From Bacteroidota bacterium (GTDB lineage: Bacteria > Bacteroidota > Bacteroidia > Chitinophagales > Chitinophagaceae), in assembly GCA_023386395.1 (NCBI GenBank), contig JAEWJV010000664.1:1-7010 (forward strand): DNA of 7,010 bases, written 5' to 3'. Position 1 is the stretch's first letter; each line of letters opens with the position of its first letter. Below the pieces are notes generated by a model that was not told the origin of the DNA, did not search any database, and was given only the letters and a program-made list of their open reading frames with translations. The position numbers and the translations under genes were made by a program. Shown here piece after piece: positions 1 through 7,010 of this stretch.

Positions 1-2709
1 AAATGGTACGCTCCAGCTTTCATATAAAGCCGCAAGAAAAAGAAACACAAATACTATTGACAAAGCAAATATTAAAGTTGACTGGTTGCCCGCATTTACT
101 TCTTCTCTTGATAAACCGCCAAACTCATATCCATAGCCAGCCGGCAAAACCTTATCGGCTGTTTCCCGCAGAGCAGTGATGGCATCACCGCTGCTGTATC
201 CCGGCGCAGCATTACCGTTTATTTCAGCCGTTCTGAACATATTGAAATGCGAGATCAGCGGCGGGTTTTCAACCGTGGTATAAGATATTAATGTGCTTAA
301 AGGCACCATAGTGCCCTGTTGGTTACGCACATAATAAGTATTAAGGTTTTGAATATTTTCCCGGTATATACTATCGGCTTGCGCCATTACACGGAAATTT
401 CTGCCATAGATGGTAAAGTCGTTTATATAACTGCTGCCTAAAAAAGTTGAAAGCGTATTATAAACATCCGATATGTTTATTCCCATCTTTTGGCATTTCT
501 CCCGGTCAACCTTAACGCGATAGCCAGGAGTTTTTGCCGTAAAAAAGCTAAATGCCCGGCTTATTTCGGGGCGCTGGTTCAATGCGCCTACAAATGATTG
601 CACCACCTGTTCAAACTGCTTGATGCTGTCTGTGCTTTCCTGTTGCTGCAATTCAAAAGTAAACCCGCCTGTTGAGCCAAGGCCCGGAATTGCCGGTGGC
701 GGAATTACAACAACATTAGCTTCCTTAATTCCGGCAAATTGTTTTTGCAGCGATGCAATGATACCGCTTAACTGTTCCGCCTTATCTTTTCTTGTATCCC
801 AGGGTTTTAGCTGGGTGAAGATGGTGCCGCTGTTACTCTTGCTGGAAAAAGTTACTACGTTTAAACCGCCCAAGGCGGCAAAGTGCGCCACACCGGGTGT
901 AGACCCAACAATATTCATCATCTTCTGCAATGTTTCCAGGCTGCGGGCGGTAGAAGAGGCTTCCGGCAATTCGTAAGTAATGTATAAACGGCCTTCATCT
1001 TCCTGTGGTAAAAAACCTGTGGGTTTTGATTTGAAAAGCAACACAGTGCCAACTGCAATACAAACCAGTATTATAACTACATAACGTGAATATTTGATTG
1101 ACTTTAATACGCCGTTTGAGTATTTATAAGTTGTTCGCTGAAACCAGTTATTGAAGCTGTAAAAAAACCTATTTAACCAGTTGCGGGATGCGCCTTTCCG
1201 ATGCTCTGGTTTCAGCATTATTGAACACAAAGCAGGTGTAAGCGATAAAGCCACAAATGCCGAGATCAATACAGAAATAGCAATCGTAATGGCAAACTGC
1301 TGGTACAGCCGGCCTACAATTCCCGGTATAAAGCCTACCGGCACAAACACTGCTGCCAATATTAATGCTATTGCCACAACCGGGCCCGATATATCCCGCA
1401 TCGCTTTCGCCGTGGCATCTTTGGCGGATATTTTTTCCGAATCAATATAATGCTGCACTGCTTCCACCACCACAATGGCATCATCCACTACAATACCTAT
1501 GGCCAGCACAAAGCCAAACATGGTGAGTGTATTAATAGTAAAGCCAAGGGGGATGAAGAATATAAATGTGCCAATGATTGAAACCGGTATTGCAAGTACG
1601 GGAATTAAGGTTGCCCTCCAGTTCTGCAAAAATAAAAACACAACTAAAGTAACCAGGGCCAATGCTTCCAACAAGGTTTTAGCCACTTCATCAATAGAAA
1701 CCTTAACCACGGAAACTGATTCAAAAGGAACCACATAGTCAACATCAAAAGGAAATGATTTTTTCAATACTTCCATTTGTTTGGTAATGCCTTCTGCTAC
1801 GTCAAGCGCATTGCTGCCCGGCGCCTGGTAAATCAACAGGTAAGAAGCTTTTTTCCCATCAACAAAAGAATTACTGGTATAGCTGAATTTACCCAGTTGC
1901 ACCCTTGCCACATCTTTTAAATAAGTAATAGCGCCGGTTGAAGGGTTTGTTCTTATAATAACATTTCTAAATTCTTCCTCTGTGCTTAAGCGGCTGTTGG
2001 TAAGCACCGTGTATTCAAAAGCCTGGCTGCCCTGCTGCGGAGGCGCACCCACCGAGCCGGCGGCAATCTGAACGTTCTGTGACCTTAAGGCATTGGTAAT
2101 ATCAGATGCCGTTAAACCAAGCTGGCCCATTTTATCGGGCTGCAGCCATACACGCATGCTGAAATCATCGGCACGGGTAAATATATCGCCCACGCCCGGC
2201 ACACGCAGTAATGCATCTCTTATGTATATATTAGTATAGTTGTCAATAAAAGGTACGCTATGTGTGCCCTTGGGAGAATACATGGCCACCAGCATGAGAA
2301 TGCTTGGATTACGTTTACGAACGGTTATACCCAATTGTTTTACTTCATCCGGCAGGCGCGGAGAGGCGATGCTTACGCGGTTCTGAACATCAAGCGTGGC
2401 AATATTCGGATCGGTTTTCAGGTCAAAATAAGCATTAATGGTTGTGCGGCCATCGCTGGTACTGTTGCTCTGCATGTACGTCATACCCGGTGAACCATTT
2501 ACCTGCGATTCAATGGGTGTGGTAACTGTTTGCTCAACCGTTTGCGCATCGGCCCCTGTAAAACTTCCTGTTATCTGCACCTGCGGCGGCGTAATTTCCG
2601 GGTACTGGCTCACCGGCAGGTTAAGTATGGCCAGCAAACCAACCAGCACAATTACAATCGAAATAACTATTGCCGTTACAGGCCTCTTTATAAAAGTATC
2701 TGCGATCAT
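1..2709 (-). CDS. RND/HAE1-family efflux pump, inner-membrane permease subunit (3' end outside window)
   Basis: This is the proton-motive pump of a tripartite multidrug-type exporter, an AcrB/MexB relative in the inner membrane. The 903 codons present read without interruption from ATG at 2709; an in-frame TAA lies a few codons upstream and a weak AAGAAG precedes the start. The N-terminus (MIADTFIKRPVTAIVI, then LPVSQYP and GADAQTVE) matches the AcrB pattern of TM1 followed by the porter domain. TM2-TM4 span about residues 340-415, and TM4 carries the proton-relay pair D409-D410 in GIVVDDAIVVVE (AcrB D407/D408). TM5-TM6 lie around 440-495, an amphipathic linker at 511-535, TM7 around 541-560, and the second porter/docking half at 565-870. 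TM8 leads into YESWSVPF, where the window ends. About 130-150 residues are missing, including TM9-12 and the relay lysine. The D-D pair and overall pattern favour HAE1 over metal-exporting HME pumps. The substrate is unknown. It is third in the operon after the channel and adaptor genes. Confidence 0.97.
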   Translation of the reverse strand, partial: MIADTFIKRPVTAIVISIVIVLVGLLAILNLPVSQYPEITPPQVQITGSFTGADAQTVEQTVTTPIESQVNGSPGMTYMQSNSTSDGRTTINAYFDLKTDPNIATLDVQNRVSIASPRLPDEVKQLGITVRKRNPSILMLVAMYSPKGTHSVPFIDNYTNIYIRDALLRVPGVGDIFTRADDFSMRVWLQPDKMGQLGLTASDITNALRSQNVQIAAGSVGAPPQQGSQAFEYTVLTNSRLSTEEEFRNVIIRTNPSTGAITYLKDVARVQLGKFSYTSNSFVDGKKASYLLIYQAPGSNALDVAEGITKQMEVLKKSFPFDVDYVVPFESVSVVKVSIDEVAKTLLEALALVTLVVFLFLQNWRATLIPVLAIPVSIIGTFIFFIPLGFTINTLTMFGFVLAIGIVVDDAIVVVEAVQHYIDSEKISAKDATAKAMRDISGPVVAIALILAAVFVPVGFIPGIVGRLYQQFAITIAISVLISAFVALSLTPALCSIMLKPEHRKGASRNWLNRFFYSFNNWFQRTTYKYSNGVLKSIKYSRYVVIILVCIAVGTVLLFKSKPTGFLPQEDEGRLYITYELPEASSTARSLETLQKMMNIVGSTPGVAHFAALGGLNVVTFSSKSNSGTIFTQLKPWDTRKDKAEQLSGIIASLQKQFAGIKEANVVVIPPPAIPGLGSTGGFTFELQQQESTDSIKQFEQVVQSFVGALNQRPEISRAFSFFTAKTPGYRVKVDREKCQKMGINISDVYNTLSTFLGSSYINDFTIYGRNFRVMAQADSIYRENIQNLNTYYVRNQQGTMVPLSTLISYTTVENPPLISHFNMFRTAEINGNAAPGYSSGDAITALRETADKVLPAGYGYEFGGLSREEVNAGNQSTLIFALSIVFVFLFLAALYESWSVPF

Positions 2710-2743
2710 TTCTAATCTTCTTAATAATTATTTGGTTACCTGC

Positions 2744-2790
2744 TGCAGTACTCCGGTTAAGCACGGTTGCGTCGCACCACTTGTACTGCA
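2744..2790 (-). repeat. imperfect hairpin between the adaptor and pump genes
   Basis: The 96-nt gap between the adaptor stop and the pump start contains a perfect 8-bp inverted repeat, TGCAGTAC (2744-2751) with GTACTGCA (2783-2790). Its 31-nt interior can itself pair: AAG/CTT, then GGT(T)GC/GCACC around a 3-nt loop, separated by small internal loops. The 47 nt are about 55% GC, clearly above the AT-rich flank next to the pump start. No run of Us follows on the transcribed strand, so it is a poor intrinsic terminator. It could be an mRNA processing or stability element that sets pump levels relative to the adaptor, or one copy of a dispersed REP-like repeat. The pairing is seen; the function is inferred. 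Confidence 0.5.
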
Positions 2791-2805
2791 TAAATCCTGT
2801 TGAGC

Positions 2806-3930
2806 TTATTGAACCTGTGCTGAATCGGATGCCGGCTTTACAACAGCGCCGCTTCTCACTTTCTGCACACCATCTGTTATTATTTTTTCACCTGCTTTTA
2901 ATCCATCTTTCACAACAGTCTTCTCTTTTATCTGCATCCCGGGGATAATTTTTGTTTGAACAGCTTTATTACTGTCGCCCACCACGTAAACAAAGTATTC
3001 TCCCATTTGCTCCGTAATAGCTTTCGTAGGTATAAGAATAGCGCTGTTATTAAAGCTTCTTATGCGCACATTGCACGTCATACCCGGTTTTAAAACGCCT
3101 TGCGGATTAGCAAATTCAAGCCTGGCGCGGATGGTACCTGTTTGCGGGTCAACAGCCCGGTCGAGCAAGGCTATTTTTCCCGGCTTATCGTTAATGCTGC
3201 CATCGGGCAGTGCAATAGTAAAAATGGAATCCGCAACAGCGCCGCCCTCTTGCTGCAGTTTTACAAAGCGGGGAATTTCTTTTTCATCCACGGCAAAATC
3301 TACAGCCAGTGAATTCTCTGCTGAAATAGTATTTAATACAGTGGTGCCGGGCGAAACGGCTGAACCCAGTTTAACCTGAGAAATGCCAATTACGCCGCTG
3401 AACGGCGCATAAATATTTGAATAGCGAAGATTGGTTTCTACAGCAGCGGCGCTTGCCTTTGCAGCTTCTACAGACATTTTTGCTGCTTCTAAATCGGCCA
3501 AGGCATTATCAACGGTTTGTTTTGCAATGGCATCATTCTTATCAAGCTCAAGATAACGGTCAGCATTTTTCTGTGCTTTCACCAGGTTGGCCTTTGATAC
3601 ATTTAAATTGGCTATAGCCTGGTTATAATCGCCGGCATATTTCTGCTGGTCTATTGAATAAAGCCGCTGGCCTTTGGTTACGTGCTGCCCGTCTTTAAAA
3701 TAAATGCCGGTTATATAACCGCTCACCTGTGCGTGAATATCAACCTGGTTTAAAGCATTTATGGTGGCGGGATATTGATCGTAATATAATGCCGGCGCCT
3801 GCTGCACAGTATCAATATTTACAGATACGGGCGGCGCTGCCTGTGGCGGCTGATTATTTTCTTTAGTGCCGCAGGCAACGGCAACTGTTATCATCGTCAA
3901 AAAAACTAAAAACTGTACTCCTTGTTTCAT
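2806..3930 (-). CDS. periplasmic adaptor (membrane fusion protein) of RND efflux system, predicted lipoprotein
   Basis: This AcrA/MexA-type adaptor (374 aa, normal length) bridges the inner-membrane pump and the outer-membrane channel. A hydrophobic N-terminus ends in VAVAC, giving a probable lipidated Cys20; the -3 residue is Ala, not the usual Leu, so the lipobox is slightly atypical. The first half of the barrel-sandwich (lipoyl-like) domain is at about 62-98 (QVSGYI, then FKDGQHVTKGQ). An alpha-helical hairpin, rich in Ala, Lys and Asp/Asn, spans about 98-168. The second barrel-sandwich half follows at about 170-205 (YAPFSGVIG), then the beta-barrel at about 207-292 (DPQTGTIRARLEF, LKPGM) and the membrane-proximal domain from about 293 to 365. 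The start lies 2 nt after the channel gene's stop with no separate Shine-Dalgarno, which points to translational coupling. The pump gene follows after 96 nt. Family assignment is firm; lipidation is likely. Confidence 0.96.
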   Translation of the reverse strand: MKQGVQFLVFLTMITVAVACGTKENNQPPQAAPPVSVNIDTVQQAPALYYDQYPATINALNQVDIHAQVSGYITGIYFKDGQHVTKGQRLYSIDQQKYAGDYNQAIANLNVSKANLVKAQKNADRYLELDKNDAIAKQTVDNALADLEAAKMSVEAAKASAAAVETNLRYSNIYAPFSGVIGISQVKLGSAVSPGTTVLNTISAENSLAVDFAVDEKEIPRFVKLQQEGGAVADSIFTIALPDGSINDKPGKIALLDRAVDPQTGTIRARLEFANPQGVLKPGMTCNVRIRSFNNSAILIPTKAITEQMGEYFVYVVGDSNKAVQTKIIPGMQIKEKTVVKDGLKAGEKIITDGVQKVRSGAVVKPASDSAQVQ

Positions 3931-3932
3931 AC

Positions 3933-5252
3933 TTAATAAGTTAAAATGCCCAGTGCTTTTTGTACATCAAGTTTGCTGCTCAACACTTCATACAATGCAT
4001 TCAGGTAATTAACCTGAGCCGCCCGTAAATCACTTTCTGCCACTATTACTTCGAGATAGGTTTTTACCCCTGATTTGTATTGTAAGTTGATGGTATTATA
4101 AACATCGTTTGCAAGGTCAAGGTTTTCGCGCTGCACATTGTAATCGTTTAAAACAGACTTATAGGCTGCCAGCGTTTGAGTGTATTCTGATTGAATAGAA
4201 TCCCGCAATGATTTAAAATTATATTGCAGCCTGTCAAGCGTTAGTTGGGCGCTTCGTATTTGCGATGTACGTTTAAAGCCCTGGAAAATAGGGAAGCCTA
4301 AAGAAATGCCCACATAAGAAGATGGGAAATCGTTCTTGTAAAGTTTGGAAAACTCGTTGTTGGCATAATAGAAATTATAATTGCCGAAGGCAGAAATGTT
4401 AGGTATAAAACCCCATTTATAATATTTGAGATTTGCTTGCAATAAATTTTGTTCGGTTTTTAATATCTGGTATTCTATGCGGGTTTCATAGTTCACCTGC
4501 TGAAGCGTATCGAGAAAAATTTCATTCTTTAACTGAACACTGTCGTACACCAGCGAAAAACTATTGTTTTGCGGGTAACCCATCAGCAGTTTTAAAACTG
4601 AAAATTTTGACTTAACGGCTTCAGCATATTGCTTTTTTTCTGCCTGCGCATTGTTGAGTAAAATCTGCGCCCGTTTATAATCTGTTTTATCAACTACGCC
4701 TGCTTTATATTGATTATACGCATCTCTTACACTCCTGCTTAAACGCGCTATATCCTGGTCAACCAAATCAATCTGCTGCTGCGAAAGCAATACATCGTAA
4801 AAAGCCTTGCTCACATTAAGCGACAAATAAATTTTGTTATTGGTTGTAAGCTGCGAAGCAGCTGTGCGCACATTCTTTGCAGTTTGGCTGGCCAGTAAAA
4901 CATCCCGGTTAAAAATATTCTGTGTTGCAGAAAAATAAGCTGTTGAAAAATTTTTGGGTGCAGTGGAAACCGGCGTGCCGTTTATTACAGAAACCGGCGT
5001 TTTAAAATAATGCTGCAGTGAATAATCGAGACTTAGCTGTGGATACCACTCCGACAGTTTTGTTTTTATATTGGCATCAACTATCTGCTCATCAATTAAC
5101 GACTGCTGTATGCGTGGCTGATGCGTTAAAGCATATTGCACACATTCATTTAATGTTGCTGCCGTTAAAGTTGAGTCCTGTGTTTGTTGTGCCTGCGCGG
5201 GGTTAACAAAGAAATATAAAGCCAATAAAATTATTACCGGTTGCTTGCTCAT
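3933..5252 (-). CDS. TolC-family outer-membrane efflux channel
   Basis: This is the outer-membrane exit duct of the tripartite pump (439 aa, typical for TolC/OEP proteins). A signal peptide of about 21 residues ends in Ala-Gln-Ala (A19-Q20-A21), predicting cleavage before Q22. There is no lipobox cysteine, unlike OprM-type channels. The mature protein starts with the usual LNECVQYALTHQP-like helix at about 34-46. Two homologous OEP halves are visible: QYKAGV at 181-186 recurs as QYKSGV at 391-396, and the IF of QNIF at 111-114 corresponds to that of FPIF at 320-323, an offset of about 210 residues. Each half pairs long coiled-coil helices (for example 140-220 and 340-435) with a short beta segment that joins the 12-stranded barrel of the trimer. 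It is the first gene of the operon, preceded by an AAAGGG ribosome-binding sequence and a candidate -7 box. The order channel-adaptor-pump differs from the proteobacterial adaptor-pump-channel order. Confidence 0.96.
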   Translation of the reverse strand: MSKQPVIILLALYFFVNPAQAQQTQDSTLTAATLNECVQYALTHQPRIQQSLIDEQIVDANIKTKLSEWYPQLSLDYSLQHYFKTPVSVINGTPVSTAPKNFSTAYFSATQNIFNRDVLLASQTAKNVRTAASQLTTNNKIYLSLNVSKAFYDVLLSQQQIDLVDQDIARLSRSVRDAYNQYKAGVVDKTDYKRAQILLNNAQAEKKQYAEAVKSKFSVLKLLMGYPQNNSFSLVYDSVQLKNEIFLDTLQQVNYETRIEYQILKTEQNLLQANLKYYKWGFIPNISAFGNYNFYYANNEFSKLYKNDFPSSYVGISLGFPIFQGFKRTSQIRSAQLTLDRLQYNFKSLRDSIQSEYTQTLAAYKSVLNDYNVQRENLDLANDVYNTINLQYKSGVKTYLEVIVAESDLRAAQVNYLNALYEVLSSKLDVQKALGILTY

Positions 5253-5254
5253 AA

Positions 5255-5266
5255 CTCCATCCCTTT
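5255..5266 (-). promoter_or_regulatory. ribosome binding site of the TolC-family gene
   Basis: On the minus strand AAAGGG (5266-5261) lies 8 nt before the chosen ATG at 5252, and GGAG (5258-5255) lies 2 nt before it. AAAGGG is the better-spaced match and supports this start. Between them is another ATG (5260) that opens a 3-codon frame, ATGGAGTTATGA, whose stop overlaps the real start. Confidence 0.6.
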
Positions 5267-5318
5267 GTAAAGCTTGGTTTTATACCTGAAAGCATAAAAC
5301 GAAAATTAAAATAAGGCG

Positions 5319-5326
5319 CAAAAATA
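5319..5326 (-). promoter_or_regulatory. candidate -7 promoter element of the efflux operon
   Basis: The minus strand reads TATTTTTG, an exact match to the Bacteroidota -7 consensus TAnnTTTG, and it is the only exact match on this strand in the divergent spacer. Transcription would begin near 5312, leaving a leader of about 60 nt. No clear TTTG -33 element is found at the expected distance; TTTAAAC inside the neighbouring palindrome sits in that area, with slightly long spacing. The match is short and in AT-rich DNA, so the assignment is tentative. Confidence 0.45.
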
Positions 5327-5333
5327 GGAAATG

Positions 5334-5355
5334 AATTTAAACGATTGTTTAAATT
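5334..5355. promoter_or_regulatory. 22-bp perfect palindrome, candidate operator of the efflux operon
   Basis: AATTTAAAC (5334-5342) and GTTTAAATT (5347-5355) form a perfect 9-bp inverted repeat around GATT. It lies just upstream of the candidate -7 box of the channel gene, where a dimeric repressor such as a TetR- or MarR-family protein would block RNA polymerase. On the plus strand it runs into nine consecutive Ts (5354-5362), so it could also act as a weak rightward terminator, although only one pair in the stem is G-C and no rightward gene ends here. No regulator gene is present in the window. Confidence 0.4.
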
Positions 5356-5448
5356 TTTTTTTATGGCAAAAAGTTATAATTATTTAACAAAGAATGGGTT
5401 ACTGCATTTCAAAACTGCGCAATTATAAGGCACGCTAATTAAAATAGA

Positions 5449-5477
5449 TTGCCGGATTTGCAACAGGGCAAATGTTG
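5449..5477. repeat. interlocked short inverted repeats upstream of the acyl-CoA synthetase gene
   Basis: Three overlapping inverted repeats occupy 29 bp: TTGCC (5449-5453) with GGCAA (5467-5471), ATTTGC (5456-5461) with GCAAAT (5468-5473), and CAACA (5461-5465) with TGTTG (5473-5477). They overlap the -33 and spacer region of the candidate promoter for the synthetase. They may mark a regulator site. Each arm is only 5-6 bp, so chance remains possible. Confidence 0.25.
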
Positions 5478-5485
5478 TATTTTTA
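5457..5485 (+). promoter_or_regulatory. candidate promoter of the acyl-CoA synthetase gene
   Basis: TTTG (5457-5460), a 17-nt spacer and TATTTTTA (5478-5485, 7 of 8 to TAnnTTTG) fit the Bacteroidota -33/-7 promoter arrangement on the plus strand. The implied transcript would start around 5492, only about 11 nt before the ATG, which is short. Confidence is therefore low. Confidence 0.3.
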
Positions 5486-5502
5486 TTTTTCAACGATTGA
5501 GA

Positions 5503-7010
5503 ATGGAAATAAAACGCTTGTTCGATTGCATCAGCCACCAGCTACAACATTTTCCCAAACAGGATATGCTTGCTGCCAAAGAGAATGGACAATGGAAAAC
5601 TTACAGCACGCAGAAAGTAAAGAATATTGTTGATGAATTAAGTGCTGGCCTCATTGAATTAGGCATTGGCGGCAACGATTACAGCGATGAAGGCGCTGAT
5701 AAAATAGGCATTATAAGCAATAACCGCCCCGAATGGATTTTTACAGACCTTGCCGTGCAGCAAACCGGCGCAGTGCTGGTGCCTTTGTACCCAACAACCG
5801 GCATAAACGAAATACAGTTTATACTCAATGACGCATTGGTTAAATACATGTTTGTAAGCAACAAAGAAATGTATGATAAGATAAACAGCATTAAACCCAA
5901 TGTTCCGTCTTTACAAAAGATTTACAGCTTTGATGATATTGAAGGCGTTGAAAAATGGACGGATATCCCCGCGCTGGCAACAGATGCTTCGCGTGCCAGA
6001 ACAGAGCAACTTAAGAAAGCTATTTCGCCGGAAAACCTGGCTACTATTATTTATACATCAGGCACTACCGGCACGCCAAAAGGTGTAATGCTTACACATA
6101 AAAATATTTATACCAATGTAATTTTCAGCAAGCAAAGCTTCCCGTTTATTGATGCGCCGCAATACAAGGTGCTGAGCTTTTTGCCGCTGAATCACATTTT
6201 TGAGAAATGCGTTAGCTACATTTATTTGTTCAGTGGCAATGGCATTTATTATGCTGAAAGCCTTGATACCATCGGCGCCAATTTAAAAGAAATTAAACCT
6301 GATGGATTCACAACGGTTCCGCGTTTGCTGGAAAAAGTTTTTGAACGTATTATGACAACAGGCCGTCAATTAACCGGCATTAAAAAACAATTGTTTTTCT
6401 GGAGCGTTAATCTTGCCGGGCAATATGCAACACCTGCGGCAGAATCACCACTTTATAAATTTCAACTGGCTATTGCCAACAAGCTTGTATTAAGCAAATG
6501 GCGCGAAGCATTAGGAGGTAATATTAAATTCATTATTACGGGTGGCGCTGCCTGCCAGGTAAAATTGCTGCGCATTTTTAATGCGGCCAAAATACCTGTG
6601 TATGAAGGATACGGCCCCACGGAAAACAGCCCTGTTATTGCCGTGAACCGGTGGAGTTCGCCTGGTGATTCAATGATCGGAACCGTTGGGCCTGCAATTG
6701 ATGGTATTGAAGTTAAACTTGCTGAAGATGGAGAAATTTGTGTGAAAGGCCCCACTGTAATGAAAGGGTATTACAAGCGCCCCGACCTTACAGCCGATAC
6801 CATTATTGATGGCTGGCTGCATACCGGCGATATCGGGACCTGGGTGGATAATAAATTCCTGAAAATAACCGACCGCAAAAAGGAGATTTTTAAAACAAGC
6901 GGCGGTAAATATGTAGCCCCGCAGGCGCTTGAAAATATATTTAAAGGCAGCCCGTTTATTGAACAGATAATGGTGATAGGTGAAGGCAAAAAATTTGTAA
7001 GCGCTTTGAT
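5503..7010 (+). CDS. AMP-forming long-chain acyl-CoA synthetase (fatty acid--CoA ligase), 3' end outside window
   Basis: This enzyme activates a fatty acid with ATP to an acyl-adenylate and then forms acyl-CoA, for beta-oxidation or lipid synthesis; it is a cytosolic or membrane-associated protein. The 502 codons present are open. The start is the first ATG after an in-frame TAA at 5440; only a weak GAGA precedes it. ANL-superfamily motifs appear in order: the phosphate-binding loop YTSGTTGTPKGV (184-195), FLPLNHIFE about 30 residues later, IITGGA before the A5 motif YGPTE (370-374, Glu374), LHTGD (439-443, ribose-binding Asp443), and the hinge DRKKEIFKTSGGKYV (457-471, Arg458). The pattern FLPLNHIFEK, GIYYAES, TVPRLLEKVFERI matches the COG1022 (FAA1-like) long-chain group, which usually has about 590-600 residues. 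About 90-100 residues are therefore missing, including the C-terminal catalytic lysine. Chain-length preference cannot be read. It is transcribed divergently from the efflux operon across a 250-nt spacer. Confidence 0.96.
   Translation, partial: MEIKRLFDCISHQLQHFPKQDMLAAKENGQWKTYSTQKVKNIVDELSAGLIELGIGGNDYSDEGADKIGIISNNRPEWIFTDLAVQQTGAVLVPLYPTTGINEIQFILNDALVKYMFVSNKEMYDKINSIKPNVPSLQKIYSFDDIEGVEKWTDIPALATDASRARTEQLKKAISPENLATIIYTSGTTGTPKGVMLTHKNIYTNVIFSKQSFPFIDAPQYKVLSFLPLNHIFEKCVSYIYLFSGNGIYYAESLDTIGANLKEIKPDGFTTVPRLLEKVFERIMTTGRQLTGIKKQLFFWSVNLAGQYATPAAESPLYKFQLAIANKLVLSKWREALGGNIKFIITGGAACQVKLLRIFNAAKIPVYEGYGPTENSPVIAVNRWSSPGDSMIGTVGPAIDGIEVKLAEDGEICVKGPTVMKGYYKRPDLTADTIIDGWLHTGDIGTWVDNKFLKITDRKKEIFKTSGGKYVAPQALENIFKGSPFIEQIMVIGEGKKFVSAL

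Noticed and set aside
2621..2791. A 56-codon minus-strand frame starting inside the adaptor-pump gap and overlapping the pump start out of frame.
   Set aside because: It has no ribosome binding site, its composition is unusual (Cys and Trp rich), and its second half is simply the pump N-terminus read in another frame.
620..2803. Several plus-strand open frames of 60-120 codons.
   Set aside because: They lie mostly antisense to the firmly identified pump gene, and their translations look like shadows of it without recognisable domains.
2728..2808. The adaptor reading frame stays open for 25 codons after its TAA stop, suggesting possible readthrough or a longer ancestral adaptor.
   Set aside because: The adaptor already has full family length with a normal low-complexity C-terminal end, and the extra stretch coincides with the hairpin and resembles no adaptor sequence.
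3856..3873. Lys-Glu shortly after the lipidated cysteine of the adaptor (CGTKENN) as a surface lipoprotein export signal known from some Bacteroidota.
   Set aside because: The described signals have a Lys followed by two acidic residues near +2 to +4; only one acidic residue is present, and an adaptor must stay in the periplasm to work.
5374..5428. Distant inverted repeat TTATAATT / AATTATAA in the divergent spacer.
   Set aside because: The arms are pure AT in AT-rich DNA and are 39 nt apart, so chance pairing is likely.
5679..6989. Minus-strand and out-of-frame open frames within the right-hand part of the window.
   Set aside because: They are antisense or frame shadows of the acyl-CoA synthetase gene, whose catalytic motifs are all in one plus-strand frame.

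Overview
The window carries parts of two divergently oriented transcription units from what looks like a member of the Bacteroidota, possibly Chitinophagaceae-like. The evidence is moderate to low GC, genes mostly without strong Shine-Dalgarno sequences, an exact TAnnTTTG-type -7 box upstream of the efflux operon, and proteins that resemble Bacteroidota homologues. The lineage is an inference from style, not a database result.

Minus strand, read from about 5320 down to 1: a three-gene tripartite efflux operon in the order outer-membrane channel (3933-5252), periplasmic adaptor lipoprotein (2806-3930), inner-membrane RND/HAE1 pump (1-2709, cut by the window edge after 903 codons). Channel and adaptor are separated by 2 nt. 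Adaptor and pump are separated by 96 nt that hold a GC-richer imperfect hairpin (2744-2790). Together the three proteins would form a proton-driven pump spanning both membranes, moving small hydrophobic or amphiphilic compounds out of the cell. The substrate cannot be read from the sequence.

Divergent spacer, 5253-5502 (250 nt, AT-rich): it contains the tolC-side ribosome binding site, a candidate -7 element (5319-5326), a perfect 9-bp inverted repeat with a 4-nt spacer (5334-5355) followed on the plus strand by nine Ts, and a cluster of interlocked inverted repeats (5449-5477) overlapping a candidate promoter for the rightward gene. No tRNA, rRNA or convincing small gene is seen there.

Plus strand, 5503-7010: the first 502 codons of an AMP-forming long-chain acyl-CoA synthetase, cut by the right edge before its C-terminal catalytic-lysine region.

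All four genes are intact as far as they can be read; codon-by-codon reading of both edge-truncated genes found no frameshift or internal stop. The region looks like ordinary chromosomal content. I found no CRISPR array, mobile element or clearly new system. The most interesting signals are non-coding: the intra-operon hairpin and the palindromes in the divergent spacer.
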